Of a DNA stretch of 64,000 nucleotides, positions 51,756-60,640 are shown piece by piece (positions within the stretch are counted from its first letter, which is position 1; the number at the start of each line of letters is the position of its first letter). This DNA comes from Clostridium amylolyticum. Its GTDB lineage: Bacteria; Bacillota; Clostridia; Clostridiales; Clostridiaceae. A program made the translations under genes and the position numbers. The stretch lies in assembly GCF_900142075.1 (NCBI RefSeq), contig NZ_FQZO01000002.1:186001-250000 (forward strand), written 5' to 3'. The notes beneath the pieces are model-generated. The model saw nothing but the letters and a program-made list of their open reading frames with translations, was not told the origin of the DNA and did no database searches.

Positions 51756-52166
51756 TTAGTTTCCTATCGCAATCCAATTTATGGATATCTGCCCAGCTGG
51801 GGGTGTACCATTTTGCACCCACCTAAGCCCAATTTGCGATTTAGTTACTGCATTGGCAGCTATTTCAATTTCTTTTGCTATGTTATGAGTATCCCCGAAG
51901 TGAGATATTGTAGCACTAAGGTTCAAAGGCTTATTTGGAAATGATATGGGCAGTGTTGCTGTATATCCTGTAAGTCCATTAATATTTGTTTCGGGTAGCA
52001 CATACCACCCCCATTGTAATATAAGTCCCCCTGGTAGTTTTCTATATCCAATTTCAGCTAGGCTTTGTGTTGCATTAACAAGCATATCTTCGCTGGTTTC
52101 AAAATAATGCTTATCCCAATCAGTTCCGTTAAAACTTCTAAAAGGTCTTTTTATTGTTTGTGCCAT
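51756..52166 (-). CDS. Tail fibre C-terminal-domain protein (gp53-like)
   Basis: 136 residues. LPGGLILQWGWYVLP, LPISFPNKPLNLSATISHFG and the end PPAGQISINWIAIGN match the C-terminal trimer/receptor domain of gp53-like tail fibres. The domain stands as a separate protein here, directly after the collagen-repeat protein, and may complete its fibre. GGAGGAGAT precedes the ATG. Confidence 0.8.
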   Translation of the reverse strand: MAQTIKRPFRSFNGTDWDKHYFETSEDMLVNATQSLAEIGYRKLPGGLILQWGWYVLPETNINGLTGYTATLPISFPNKPLNLSATISHFGDTHNIAKEIEIAANAVTKSQIGLRWVQNGTPPAGQISINWIAIGN

Positions 52167-52178
52167 CTTATCTCCTCC

Positions 52179-53726
52179 TTATATCCACACTGTGCCTATA
52201 GGAATCCCTGTAGGTTGTGTAGCTGATTTAATTATTTGTGTACCGTCTTTTCCATCTTTGCCAGGTAACCCTTGAGGTCCTTGCATGCCTTGTATGCCTT
52301 GGTCTCCTTTTTCTCCTTTAAGATCCACATAAGTATAAGTTGTTTGGCCTTCCACTCTTATACCTAATTTGGTACCGTTCCAGCTAAATTCAAGTGATTT
52401 TCCTTGTATGCCTTGGGTACCCTTTAACTCTACATACTTATATGAAACTTCATCCTCTCTTTTTACTCCTAATTGGGTGCCATTCCATAAAAAGTTTAAC
52501 CCTATTCCAGGTGTACCTTGTACTCCTTGCGGTCCAGTTGATCCCGTATTACCTTGGGGTCCTTTTATGTTTTGTACTGCAGGTATATCTAAAGAAGAGT
52601 TTAACGTCCATGTTAAATTGCCATTACTATCTATAAAAGGTCGCCACATTTTACCCGAACCAGTACTATTAGGAATGCTATTTATTTGGTTATTTATTTT
52701 TTCAGTAGGCAAAGGAATTACACTACCAAGAACAATATCTATTTTTCTATGTCCTTCATACACCTCTGTAATTTCTGCAACTCTTTGATAAGATTCTCCT
52801 GTACTATTTTTTAGAATTATTATATCTCCTAAGTCCCAATCCTTCTCATATATAAAGTTTGAATTAATTGCAGTACTTTCATTGCTAGTAATATAATCAT
52901 ATTCTGCTAGTTTAGCCTTAGCTCTATCTTCTAAGTTATTCTCGTTTTCTATATCTCTTGCATCTATAAATAATTCTCTTCTAGATAGTCCAATATCTGC
53001 AGTTTTAAATACTTCCTGAACTGATCTATCTTCTCCCTCTCCTTGTCCTGCTACGTATCCCATTGTTTTATAACTTAGAGAATTGTTTATATGAGTGGAA
53101 TTTGTTATATTGTCAAACTCCTCACTAAAAATAACCCTGCTATTATAATCCTTAGTCCTGTCTATTCCCTCAACTACATCAAAAATAAATTTTTTGCTAT
53201 ATAAATCTAAATAAACTTCCCATCCTATTCCTGCAACAGTACACATTTGTTCTAATTCAAAGTCTAAATATTTAAACCTAGATTGCCATGCTATTATTGG
53301 GCCTCTCTTTTTATCAGGAGCTAATTGTAATTGCTCAATTTTTCTTTTTACATCTACTGGAGTAACGCAGTTATCTATTACATAATGTTTAATAACCTCT
53401 TCAGCGGTAGCCTTTATTTCATCATAAGCCTTTCCTGCAGGTGGCACTGTAATTCTTATGCCTATAATAGATTTTAAATCTCTGCCTTTAGCGGTTATTA
53501 TTTTCTTACTTTCATCTACCTCAACTTCTTCTATAATTCCAACTTTTTTAGGAGTTATAAAAATTATATTTTCATTTTTAAGAATGTCTATATATTTTAT
53601 AGGAGCAACTATTTGAAACTCCTTAGCTTTAGTGAAATTCCTTACAAAGTAAAAAGAGATATAATCTTCTATATCCCCTAAAAAATCAAAGTTACTATTT
53701 ATTATTTTAATAGTATTTATATCCAT
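52179..53726 (-). CDS. Siphovirus Gp37-like tail tip protein with collagen-like repeats
   Basis: 515 residues. Residues 1-350 match the ReqiPepy6 Gp37-like family (FYFVRNFTKAKEFQIVAP, GRDLKSIIGIRITVPPAGKA, FIDARDIENENNLEDRAKAK). This is the baseplate hub/tip class. From about 385 come Gly-X-Y collagen-like runs (GPQGNTGSTGPQGVQGTPG, GEKGDQGIQGMQGPQGLPG) separated by two copies of a FxWNGTxLGxxxE unit. It ends PTGIPIGTVWI. It overlaps the next gene's start by 10 bp. Confidence 0.85.
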   Translation of the reverse strand: MDINTIKIINSNFDFLGDIEDYISFYFVRNFTKAKEFQIVAPIKYIDILKNENIIFITPKKVGIIEEVEVDESKKIITAKGRDLKSIIGIRITVPPAGKAYDEIKATAEEVIKHYVIDNCVTPVDVKRKIEQLQLAPDKKRGPIIAWQSRFKYLDFELEQMCTVAGIGWEVYLDLYSKKFIFDVVEGIDRTKDYNSRVIFSEEFDNITNSTHINNSLSYKTMGYVAGQGEGEDRSVQEVFKTADIGLSRRELFIDARDIENENNLEDRAKAKLAEYDYITSNESTAINSNFIYEKDWDLGDIIILKNSTGESYQRVAEITEVYEGHRKIDIVLGSVIPLPTEKINNQINSIPNSTGSGKMWRPFIDSNGNLTWTLNSSLDIPAVQNIKGPQGNTGSTGPQGVQGTPGIGLNFLWNGTQLGVKREDEVSYKYVELKGTQGIQGKSLEFSWNGTKLGIRVEGQTTYTYVDLKGEKGDQGIQGMQGPQGLPGKDGKDGTQIIKSATQPTGIPIGTVWI

Positions 53727-54334
53727 AGATCTCCCACCTTTGCTGTTGTCGGAGTTGTTCCTTGGATATAAATTCCTCTAATACTTTGTCCTTGCATATT
53801 AGTAAACCAATCCTGCCATAGAGTCTTTAGACTGTTCCACTCTCCATTGAACTTATTCCACATTTCCTGTGTGTCTGCCTTACCTGTAAAACTCATATAT
53901 CCACATATAGAAGTATCTGGCCTTTCATCTACAATAGAAAAATCAGAACCACTCACTATTATTTTAGCTAGGCTTAATTCGTGTACAGATGTATCCCTCT
54001 GTAGTGCAGGGGGTCCACTTGTTACCCCTTGCTTAACATATATACTTAATGCTCTATTTATTAAATCTAGCTTTAATACAATCCTATCTTGCCTAGTTGT
54101 GCCTACTGCTACAGTCTTAGATAATGTAGTTGTATTTAAATATAAGTATCCATTAATGCATCCGGATCCTTCACTAATCTCCACTTGGTTATTAGATTTT
54201 TTTAATACCTTAAGGCTTCCTGGTGCCGGATTAACTCCAGTAGTAATAAATGTTTTAAAATAGTTTGCAAAATCCTCTGCTTTATATTTTCTATCACCAC
54301 TAATACTATTAAAAAAACCTCCGAACTCTGCCAT
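53717..54334 (-). CDS. Phage baseplate/receptor-binding-like protein
   Basis: 205 residues: FFNSISGDRKYKAEDFANYF at the start, a beta-rich core with SEGSGCINGYLYLNTTTL and DRIVLKLDLINRALSIYVK, and a helical end (EMWNKFNGEWNSLKTLWQDW). It ends GIYIQGTTPTTAKVGDLWI. Family members lie next to Dit and Gp37-like genes in Firmicute siphoviruses. It is probably peripheral to the tail tip. The 10-bp overlap with the next gene implies coupling. Confidence 0.75.
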   Translation of the reverse strand: MAEFGGFFNSISGDRKYKAEDFANYFKTFITTGVNPAPGSLKVLKKSNNQVEISEGSGCINGYLYLNTTTLSKTVAVGTTRQDRIVLKLDLINRALSIYVKQGVTSGPPALQRDTSVHELSLAKIIVSGSDFSIVDERPDTSICGYMSFTGKADTQEMWNKFNGEWNSLKTLWQDWFTNMQGQSIRGIYIQGTTPTTAKVGDLWI

Positions 54335-54345
54335 TGCCTCACCTC

Positions 54346-55233
54346 CTATAGGCTTAAATATTTATTTTTATATTTAATAATAACCGATTGAGGAATAAAG
54401 TCTCCCTCTGTACTGTAACTAAGCGTATTGCTTCCAACCTCTAAATTAAACAACGATAAAGTACTCTTAATATCTATATAATTATAAGCATTTTCTCTAA
54501 TACCATCACTTTTTATAATTTCAACTTTTTTACTTCCGTAGGCTGTAGAGATATAAAGAATTTCAGTATCTAATATTTGCTTGTTTAACTTAATAAATTT
54601 ATCACCATTTAAAGTTATTATAGGGTTTAGCGCTGAACCATTGAAAAATATTTCAAGTGGACTTTCTACATCTCCATAGTTTATAAACACTAATTCATTA
54701 GGGCCTTTTTTAGCGAATTCAATTCCGGTGAAAGGTATTTCTAATTCAAATTCCAGTCCACCTTCCCATGTTTCTATATTAGTTACATTTTCCTCCTGGT
54801 CTTGCCAGAATGGATATGCAGCATTAAATGAACACTTAAAACCTAACCCATTTTCATTATTGGTCTTATAGTCTGTAGAGAATTTGGGTATTTCTTCAGC
54901 TCTTACAATTATCTCTTTATTTACATAATCTTCGTTGTACTTTAGCAACACATCCTGTAATGGATTTAAAATTCTCACTAATTGTTTCTTAAGCACCTCT
55001 ATTTGTTCTCTAGTATCAGCTAATATAATTCCCTCAATATCAATAGGTCTTTCACTTAAGGAAGTAGAATTTATACTTTGCCCATGTTGGTTTACACCTT
55101 TAAACTTGCTAAATTCTCCTTGTATCTGTCCATCTTCAAAAGCGGTTAAGAGTACGCCTGTACCCTTAATAAAACTCTCTATAGTAATACTTAACTTATT
55201 CTCTTTATTAATTAATTCAATTCTTGTAAATAT
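54346..55233 (-). CDS. Distal tail protein (Dit), element 2, without a canonical start codon
   Basis: About 295 residues if read from ATA at 55231-55233. The frame upstream of the first GTG (54996) is protein-like and fits the family N-terminus: FTRIELINKENKLSITIESF, then SKFKGVNQHGQSINSTSLSE and RPIDIEGIILADTREQIEVL. No ATG, GTG or TTG occurs in it. AGGAGG, overlapping the tape-measure stop, is 8 nt before the ATA. So either ATA starts translation or the start codon has mutated. The C-terminal part is a beta-rich tail domain. Confidence 0.75.
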   Translation of the reverse strand: MFTRIELINKENKLSITIESFIKGTGVLLTAFEDGQIQGEFSKFKGVNQHGQSINSTSLSERPIDIEGIILADTREQIEVLKKQLVRILNPLQDVLLKYNEDYVNKEIIVRAEEIPKFSTDYKTNNENGLGFKCSFNAAYPFWQDQEENVTNIETWEGGLEFELEIPFTGIEFAKKGPNELVFINYGDVESPLEIFFNGSALNPIITLNGDKFIKLNKQILDTEILYISTAYGSKKVEIIKSDGIRENAYNYIDIKSTLSLFNLEVGSNTLSYSTEGDFIPQSVIIKYKNKYLSL

Positions 55234-55245
55234 AAATACCGCCTC

Positions 55246-58020
55246 CTAAGCAAAAGATAAATCTCTCATGGCTTTTTTACTAGCTTTAGAAACCTCATAA
55301 GGAGAATCAACTCTGCCATAGAAATTATTAGTTACATTTACACCTCTTGCACTATTAGACCCTTGGATATAATTCCTATTTTCATCTGCAGTAAGAACTC
55401 TTTCTCCTTTGTGTAATTTAGCTACATATCCATCAAAAGGTACATAAGAAAGTCCATTGTATTTTGAACCATCATATTTTGGACTACTAGCATTTAAACC
55501 TTCAGCCTCCTTATTTGCCCTTTCATTTGAACTAAATAGCCAATTAAAAAATCCTGAAATGGAATCCCAAGCCTTATTGTACCAAGTTTTAATTTTTCCT
55601 GTTTGAATTTCTACTTCCTTCTCAATTCCTGGAGTAGCATTTTTAATCTCATTTTTAATACCTTCGCAACCTTCATTAGCTTTCTTTATTTGCTCTTCTT
55701 TAGCAACTCTAGCCGCTTCTTTCATATTATTATATTGCTCTTCAGTTATATCTCCAGCAGTCTTTAATCTTTCTGCTTGTTTAATTATTCCATCATATTT
55801 TGCATTAGCTGCACCAATTTCCTTATCTCTAGTTTCATTAGCTTTGGTTATCATTTGACTGGCCATTTCGGCGGTTAGTCTTCCTTGATAATCTTTCATT
55901 CTCTCTCGAATAACTGCTGCTTCCTGTTCAGTTTCACTTAAAGTATTAATAGCTACATCTCTCATACTAGACTGAATACTATTTATTTCATTTTGTTCTG
56001 CTTCATTTATAGCTCTGTTATTGTTTTTAGCATTCATATAGATTTCTGATATTCTCTTCATTTTCTCATCTATAATAGTTTGTCGCTCATTATGTTTTTG
56101 GGTTATAGTGTTTAATATTTCTTGTTCTTTTTGAGATGTAAGAAAATTGCTCTCATTAAAAAATTGAGTTAAATTGGTATTCATCTCACTAAAGTTTTTA
56201 CTATTTCCAGTTTTAATTGTTTCACCCATATTATTAAACTTACTTATCATATCATTTGCTATAGCATCTGTTACAACTGCATTCTTTACCCTCATTTCAT
56301 ATAAAGCTTTAGTGGTTTCATCATCCATCTTCATATAAGCCCCCACAGCTTTTTCAGTTGCATCACTTATTTTAACAGTTTCCGTTTGAACTGTTTGAAC
56401 CATTCCTCCGTATGAATCTTCTACTCCTGCGCTAGCTATCCCAACTTTATCTGCAAATAAATCAACTGTTGGAATAACTTCCTTTGACATTTCCTTATGA
56501 ATTAAGTAGCCTGTGCCTACTATCGCAGCTCCTGCTGCTACAAATGGAGCGGCTGCCAATGCCGCTGTACCTAAGCTCCCTGCTAATCCAGCCACCCCAC
56601 TGGCACCTGCTGCTGTACCTGCTGCAGTTCCAACACCACTTAATGCCGTTGTTGCAGTTGCTCCTACAGCTTTGGTTAACCCTAACTTACCAAGAAAATT
56701 ACCAACTAAAGGAGTACCGCTTCCAAATACAGTACCTATTCCACTTACTAGTGGTTTTAATTTGGTAAATGTAGTTATTGCGTTTCCTGTTACACTTAAA
56801 ACTGGTCCCATTGTAGCAGCGAATAGAGCAGTCTTAACTATAGTTTCCTTCATTTCTGGGCTTAATCTTTTGAATCTTTCTGCAACACCCCTTATACCTG
56901 CTATAACGTCTCTAACAACCGGCATTAATATGTCTCCCATTTCAATACCTAAGTTTTTAATGTCATTTAATGCTTTTTTAAACTCATTTCCAGTGGTACC
57001 GCTTACCTTTTTAAATGCTTCCTCTGTAGCTCCTGTACTGTTGTTCATATCTTTAAGCATTTCATTAAAGTCTTTTCCAGCATTGTCTGCTAATATAAGA
57101 GCTGCCTTTCCCGCCTCCGCACTCCCGAACATATCTGCCATAGATAAACCACTCTTTTTTGCATAATCATCAAGCGTTACTAATACATCCCCAAGGCTCA
57201 TACCACTATCCATAAGTTCTTTAAAACTTTTACCTGCTGCTTCTTTTAGACTATCACTTGCTTTTGTTCCACTTTTACTTAATTCGGTAAACATAGAACT
57301 CATATATGTTGTTGTTTCTGCAGCTTTAATACCATTAGCAGTCATTAGAGCGTATCCAGCCCCGACTTGGTTAAGTTTAACACCACTTACATCAGCAGTT
57401 TTTATAATTTTACCCATACTGGAAGATAATTCTCCAACAGTTACCTTACCTTTATTCTGAACTTGTATTAATAAGTCAGATACTTTTCCTACATCCTCAG
57501 CTTTTAGCTTATACCCATTCATTATAGTAGTAAGCAAATCTAGAGAATCACTAGCTTCAGCAAATCCTGCTTTAGCGAGCTTAGTAGAATTAGTGACAAA
57601 ATTTATGGCATCCCCTGTCTTTTGTCCTGCTGATATTGCATCATATACGTTGTTAGCTATTTCGGCTGAAGCTATTCCAGTATCATCAGAAAGCTTTAAA
57701 ATACCTTTTCTTAAATCTCCTATAGATACTTCGCTTTCTTCTGAAATTGTACTCACCTTAGCTATAGAATCTTCAAAGTCCATAGAAAACTTAGCTGCCG
57801 CAGTCCCAGCACCAATTATAGGAAGAGTAATAGTCTTGGTCAGATTTCCGCCAATTTCACTCATCTTCTCTCCGACTTTAGCTGCATTTGCCATTTCTTT
57901 TGAAACTTCTTTAGCTCTACCAACAGCTTCAACTTTTACCTTGTCCATATCATTTTTGAAAGTTTTAATATCAACCTTCATTTGTGTTAAAAGTGGTGCT
58001 AATTGAATTCCACCTGCCAA
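55246..58020 (-). CDS. Tape measure protein, element 2
   Basis: About 924 residues (PhageMin_Tail type). The N-terminal coiled coil is followed by the conserved core with FSMDFEDSIAKVSTISEESE, ISAGQKTGDAINFVTNSTKL and GKVTVGELSSSMGKIIKTAD. A hydrophobic Ala/Gly-rich region (about 440-515) precedes a second long coiled coil (about 590-800). The usual rule gives a tail near 140 nm. I prefer TTG at 58020: AAAGGAGG, embedded in the AGG-AGG-AGG end of the preceding frame, is correctly spaced for it, whereas an ATG seven codons earlier lies before that site. Confidence 0.9.
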   Translation of the reverse strand: MAGGIQLAPLLTQMKVDIKTFKNDMDKVKVEAVGRAKEVSKEMANAAKVGEKMSEIGGNLTKTITLPIIGAGTAAAKFSMDFEDSIAKVSTISEESEVSIGDLRKGILKLSDDTGIASAEIANNVYDAISAGQKTGDAINFVTNSTKLAKAGFAEASDSLDLLTTIMNGYKLKAEDVGKVSDLLIQVQNKGKVTVGELSSSMGKIIKTADVSGVKLNQVGAGYALMTANGIKAAETTTYMSSMFTELSKSGTKASDSLKEAAGKSFKELMDSGMSLGDVLVTLDDYAKKSGLSMADMFGSAEAGKAALILADNAGKDFNEMLKDMNNSTGATEEAFKKVSGTTGNEFKKALNDIKNLGIEMGDILMPVVRDVIAGIRGVAERFKRLSPEMKETIVKTALFAATMGPVLSVTGNAITTFTKLKPLVSGIGTVFGSGTPLVGNFLGKLGLTKAVGATATTALSGVGTAAGTAAGASGVAGLAGSLGTAALAAAPFVAAGAAIVGTGYLIHKEMSKEVIPTVDLFADKVGIASAGVEDSYGGMVQTVQTETVKISDATEKAVGAYMKMDDETTKALYEMRVKNAVVTDAIANDMISKFNNMGETIKTGNSKNFSEMNTNLTQFFNESNFLTSQKEQEILNTITQKHNERQTIIDEKMKRISEIYMNAKNNNRAINEAEQNEINSIQSSMRDVAINTLSETEQEAAVIRERMKDYQGRLTAEMASQMITKANETRDKEIGAANAKYDGIIKQAERLKTAGDITEEQYNNMKEAARVAKEEQIKKANEGCEGIKNEIKNATPGIEKEVEIQTGKIKTWYNKAWDSISGFFNWLFSSNERANKEAEGLNASSPKYDGSKYNGLSYVPFDGYVAKLHKGERVLTADENRNYIQGSNSARGVNVTNNFYGRVDSPYEVSKASKKAMRDLSFA

Positions 58021-58021
58021 A

Positions 58022-58632
58022 CTACCTCCTCCTTTCTTCAAATGTTCTTATTGCTTTTGTATCTGCTTTAGTTTGCTGTAATCTCCATAAGGTCTTAAGA
58101 AATTCTCTGCCTTCTTCTGATTGTTTTAAATTGTATATCCATGCCTCTTTTTTATAGAGCAAATACTCACTCATACCTAAATTTAAAACTTCATTGAAAT
58201 TTAACCCTGAATAACTGCTAATGTTTTTAACTTCACTTGTACTAAGCGAAAATAAATGTTCCCATTCCTCCATAGGAAAGTACTTATCTAAAACAGCATT
58301 TCCGTATGGCTCATCTGGAATGGGAACTCTTAGTTTGGGTCATTTAAAGGTTCTTTTGTAAAACTCACTATAGAAATATAAATTTTATTTACTACTGATT
58401 GAGGTAATTTCTCTATTTCTTCAACTGTAAAACTTACTGAACTAGTATTTCTGTTTAACATTTCAACAACTAAATCAACTTGTTTAGAGTATATCTCTTT
58501 AGGATCTTCTGTCATTTCATACTCAGATACCTTTTTAAATAGTGATGGGGTTAACTCTTGTACCTTAACCATTTTTCCGTTTATCTTAAAGTCTATTGTC
58601 CTATTTATATATTTATCTAAATCTATTAACAT
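58022..58632 (-). CDS. Tail assembly chaperone, -1 frameshift product (GT-type)
   Basis: Reading through CCCAAAC at 58333-58339 with a -1 slip joins the 100-residue upstream protein to LRVPIPDEPYGNAVLDKYFP and then MEEWEHLFSLSTSEVKNISS up to EERRR at 58022. The linking stretch is fully open, and the downstream frame has no ribosome binding site of its own. This is the arrangement of lambda G/GT proteins, where the minor fusion binds the tape measure. The last codons hold the ribosome binding site of the tape measure gene. Confidence 0.8.
58330..58632 (-). CDS. Tail assembly chaperone, main (G-type) product
   Basis: 100 residues: LIDLDKYINRTIDFKINGKM, SLFKKVSEYEMTEDPKEIYS and a helical end finishing FTKEPLNDPN just before TAA. 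Position between the tail tube and tape measure genes and the slippery site at the stop identify it as the G-type chaperone. GGAGGG precedes the ATG. Confidence 0.82.
   Translation of the reverse strand: MLIDLDKYINRTIDFKINGKMVKVQELTPSLFKKVSEYEMTEDPKEIYSKQVDLVVEMLNRNTSSVSFTVEEIEKLPQSVVNKIYISIVSFTKEPLNDPN
58333..58339 (-). promoter_or_regulatory. Programmed -1 frameshift slippery site
   Basis: CCCAAAC on the minus strand, in phase as C-CCA-AAC and directly before TAA. It fits X-XXY-YYZ exactly. Confidence 0.82.
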
Positions 58633-58644
58633 TGCTTTCCCTCC

Positions 58645-58678
58645 AAAATAAAAGAGCCTTTATTTCTAAAGGCTCTTA
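58645..58678 (-). terminator. Terminator between tail tube and chaperone genes
   Basis: Minus strand AAGAGCCTTT-AGAAATA-AAAGGCTCTT, followed by TTATTTTGG. It may lower expression downstream of the abundant tube protein. Confidence 0.82.
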
Positions 58679-58690
58679 AAATATTATTTT

Positions 58691-59242
58691 CTATGCTCCT
58701 AATGCTGCTACTTCTTCATCTGTCAATTCTTCTTCAAATTCTGCCAGGAATCCTTTAATATACTCTATAGCAGTTATTTCAGAATCTACAACTACTTCCT
58801 TTTCTCCAAATTCCATGGTAAAACCATTTCCACCCTGCCCTATCATGGTAAATCTGATTTTTTTGCCGTTGTCTTTAGTGTGAACAAATCTTACAAGTAC
58901 ATTTTTAAGACTTCCTCCACCACCAAATGTTAACTTTCTAACCTTTTTAACTTTATCAGTTGTGAATTTAGCAGTAGAAAGAAGTGATATTCTTTCCATT
59001 ACCCAGGTCAATAGGCCTGTCTTAAAGGTTATATCCTCTTTAGTTATAAAAGATTTTACTGTCTTACCATAACTATTTTTAACGTCATATTTTTCCGGCT
59101 TGTAGTCTACACTTGCGCCACCAGAAGTATGTCCTACATTATGAGTTTCACTTTCTATTACTGTATTTTCTGGAATAGCCTCCCCAGTAAATTCATACAT
59201 GTAAACTTCACCAGCGCCTAATAATATTTCATCATTAGCCAT
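58691..59242 (-). CDS. Major tail tube protein, element 2
   Basis: 183 residues: EILLGAGEVYMYEFTGEAIP, HTSGGASVDYKPEKYDVKNS, VRKLTFGGGGSLKNVLVRFV and an acidic C-terminus EEELTDEEVAALGA. The beta-rich body and its place before the chaperone fit the tail tube protein. It is unrelated at sight to the element 1 tube. A terminator follows 12 bp later. Confidence 0.83.
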   Translation of the reverse strand: MANDEILLGAGEVYMYEFTGEAIPENTVIESETHNVGHTSGGASVDYKPEKYDVKNSYGKTVKSFITKEDITFKTGLLTWVMERISLLSTAKFTTDKVKKVRKLTFGGGGSLKNVLVRFVHTKDNGKKIRFTMIGQGGNGFTMEFGEKEVVVDSEITAIEYIKGFLAEFEEELTDEEVAALGA

Positions 59243-59603
59243 TTTTACACCTCCATTTTATTATAAAAATTAATGTATTCTCATACATCTGTAAATCATC
59301 CCTAAATAAAAGCCCTCCACCACCTACAGAACTCTTAAAATAAGTGTTTCCATAAGCAATAAAGGACTTATCTTCTTCCGTATCCATTATTTTATTTATT
59401 TCTGTTTCTATTTCTTTTACCTGGTCATAGTCGGACCATATAACCTTTAATTCTAATTGAGATTCTTTAATATGTCCCCCACTTATAGGAGTAAAATTAT
59501 AAACTACAGAAGGCTTTTTAATATCAGTAGTGAATATAGGAAACAATCTATCTTTTAACTTAACTATACTGTCTTCTATATAATTTTTAATATCTATTTC
59601 CAC
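59235..59603 (-). CDS. Tail terminator-like protein, element 2
   Basis: 122 residues with an alpha-beta pattern: DIKNYIEDSIVKLKDRLFPI, then ELKVIWSDYDQVKEIETEIN and GGGLLFRDDLQMYENTLIFI. The pattern and position (after the gp10-like protein, before the tube) fit the tail terminator (gpU/gp17-like). It overlaps both neighbours by 1-8 bp. Confidence 0.72.
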   Translation of the reverse strand: MEIDIKNYIEDSIVKLKDRLFPIFTTDIKKPSVVYNFTPISGGHIKESQLELKVIWSDYDQVKEIETEINKIMDTEEDKSFIAYGNTYFKSSVGGGGLLFRDDLQMYENTLIFIIKWRCKNG

Positions 59604-60025
59604 TACTTATCACCCCCTAAAATTTTGTTTATTTTATCTTTATTAAATATCTTAGAATACTCTAAAAATGGTTTAGGTCTTTGCCCTACTGTAGTATGCC
59701 ACCCTTTATACTTTCCACTTTTAGCCTCATACTTCCAAGGTGTTTTTCTCCCATCTCCATTAACTGCATAAACACCTGTACCCTGGTGTACATAAGGAGC
59801 AATTTCCATACTATTAGCTACAGTTCCAATTATCTCTGTTGGTGTCAAGCTAACATCATGAAACATAGCAGCTCTTAGAGGCCCTTGGTCAACTGGACAA
59901 TTCTTCTTAGCTTCACCTTCTAAGAAAATACAGCCTTTTTCAGTATTTTTCAATACCTCCGTAATCTGTTTATAAGTAGCTTCCTCAAGGCTTTTCACAA
60001 AGTTTCTATTATCTTCACTAGACAT
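59603..60025 (-). CDS. HK97 gp10-family head-tail protein
   Basis: 140 residues. CIFLEGEAKKNCPVDQGPLR is the family's core block (GA.. A..nCPVdtG.LR), followed by GTVANSMEIAPYVHQGTGVY and a C-terminal GWHTTVGQRPKPFLEYSKIF. The family links head connector and tail. Coupled to its neighbours by overlaps of 1 and 8 bp. Confidence 0.88.
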   Translation of the reverse strand: MSSEDNRNFVKSLEEATYKQITEVLKNTEKGCIFLEGEAKKNCPVDQGPLRAAMFHDVSLTPTEIIGTVANSMEIAPYVHQGTGVYAVNGDGRKTPWKYEAKSGKYKGWHTTVGQRPKPFLEYSKIFNKDKINKILGGDK

Positions 60026-60335
60026 TAGTATCAGCTACTTTTAAATAAAGTTGAGTTAATCTCCCTTTAGTCTTAGCAGATAGTATATTATATACTGTAT
60101 CGCCTTTCCTAATCCTGTTTATACCTTCTTTGATGTCTTTATATCTAGTGAGCCCAGTATGGCTAGAATCGTTGAATTTAGCGCTCTGTGTGTTTATTCT
60201 ATCATCTATATCATATATAGCAACGGCAATAGTAATTGCTTTATCCCAGGTTTCTTTAGTAGCTCCTGAAGGTGTTCTGATTTTAACCTTAGTTTCTAAT
60301 ATTATAGGATACATATCTCTATTAATGCTAGGCAT
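60018..60335 (-). CDS. Head closure/head-tail joining protein
   Basis: 105 residues, beta-rich: PIILETKVKIRTPSGATKET, VAIYDIDDRINTQSAKFNDS and GDTVYNILSAKTKGRLTQLY. This pattern matches the head-tail joining (SPP1 gp16/HK97 stopper-like) family. It overlaps both adjacent genes, as usual in this connector block. Confidence 0.8.
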   Translation of the reverse strand: MPSINRDMYPIILETKVKIRTPSGATKETWDKAITIAVAIYDIDDRINTQSAKFNDSSHTGLTRYKDIKEGINRIRKGDTVYNILSAKTKGRLTQLYLKVADTNV

Positions 60336-60640
60336 TAAAACTTCACCTTCCTTATAGCCCCAAGCTCCTGCTTTATATCTTTAGGAAGACCATCTATAAA
60401 ACTTTGAGATATTCCACTATAGCTTTCAGAGCTTAACCCCTCTGAGCCTAAAGTATTATATCTAATAACTACAATTCTTCTTATTAGGCTTTCAGCCCTT
60501 CCTGGTAGTTCTTTTATATTACAATAATTTAAAATAAACTCCTGTACATCTTCTACCATAAGATTTAACAAATCATCTTTTGAAGTGTCTGCTATAGACA
60601 TTTGAAGAGCTATTTTAATCTTGTTTAACATCCTCAACAC
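60335..60640 (-). CDS. Head-tail connector (gp6/gp15-like adaptor)
   Basis: 101 residues, all-helical: NKIKIALQMSIADTSKDDLL, FILNYCNIKELPGRAESLIR and RRIVVIRYNTLGSEGLSSES. Fits the DNA-packaging adaptor family that binds under the portal. The start is inside the end of the previous gene (26-bp overlap). Confidence 0.82.
   Translation of the reverse strand: MLRMLNKIKIALQMSIADTSKDDLLNLMVEDVQEFILNYCNIKELPGRAESLIRRIVVIRYNTLGSEGLSSESYSGISQSFIDGLPKDIKQELGAIRKVKF

Noticed and set aside
56513..57166. Plus-strand frame of 217 codons opposite the element 2 tape measure gene
   Set aside because: Ala/Pro-rich complement of the Ala/Gly-rich tape measure region; no start signal.
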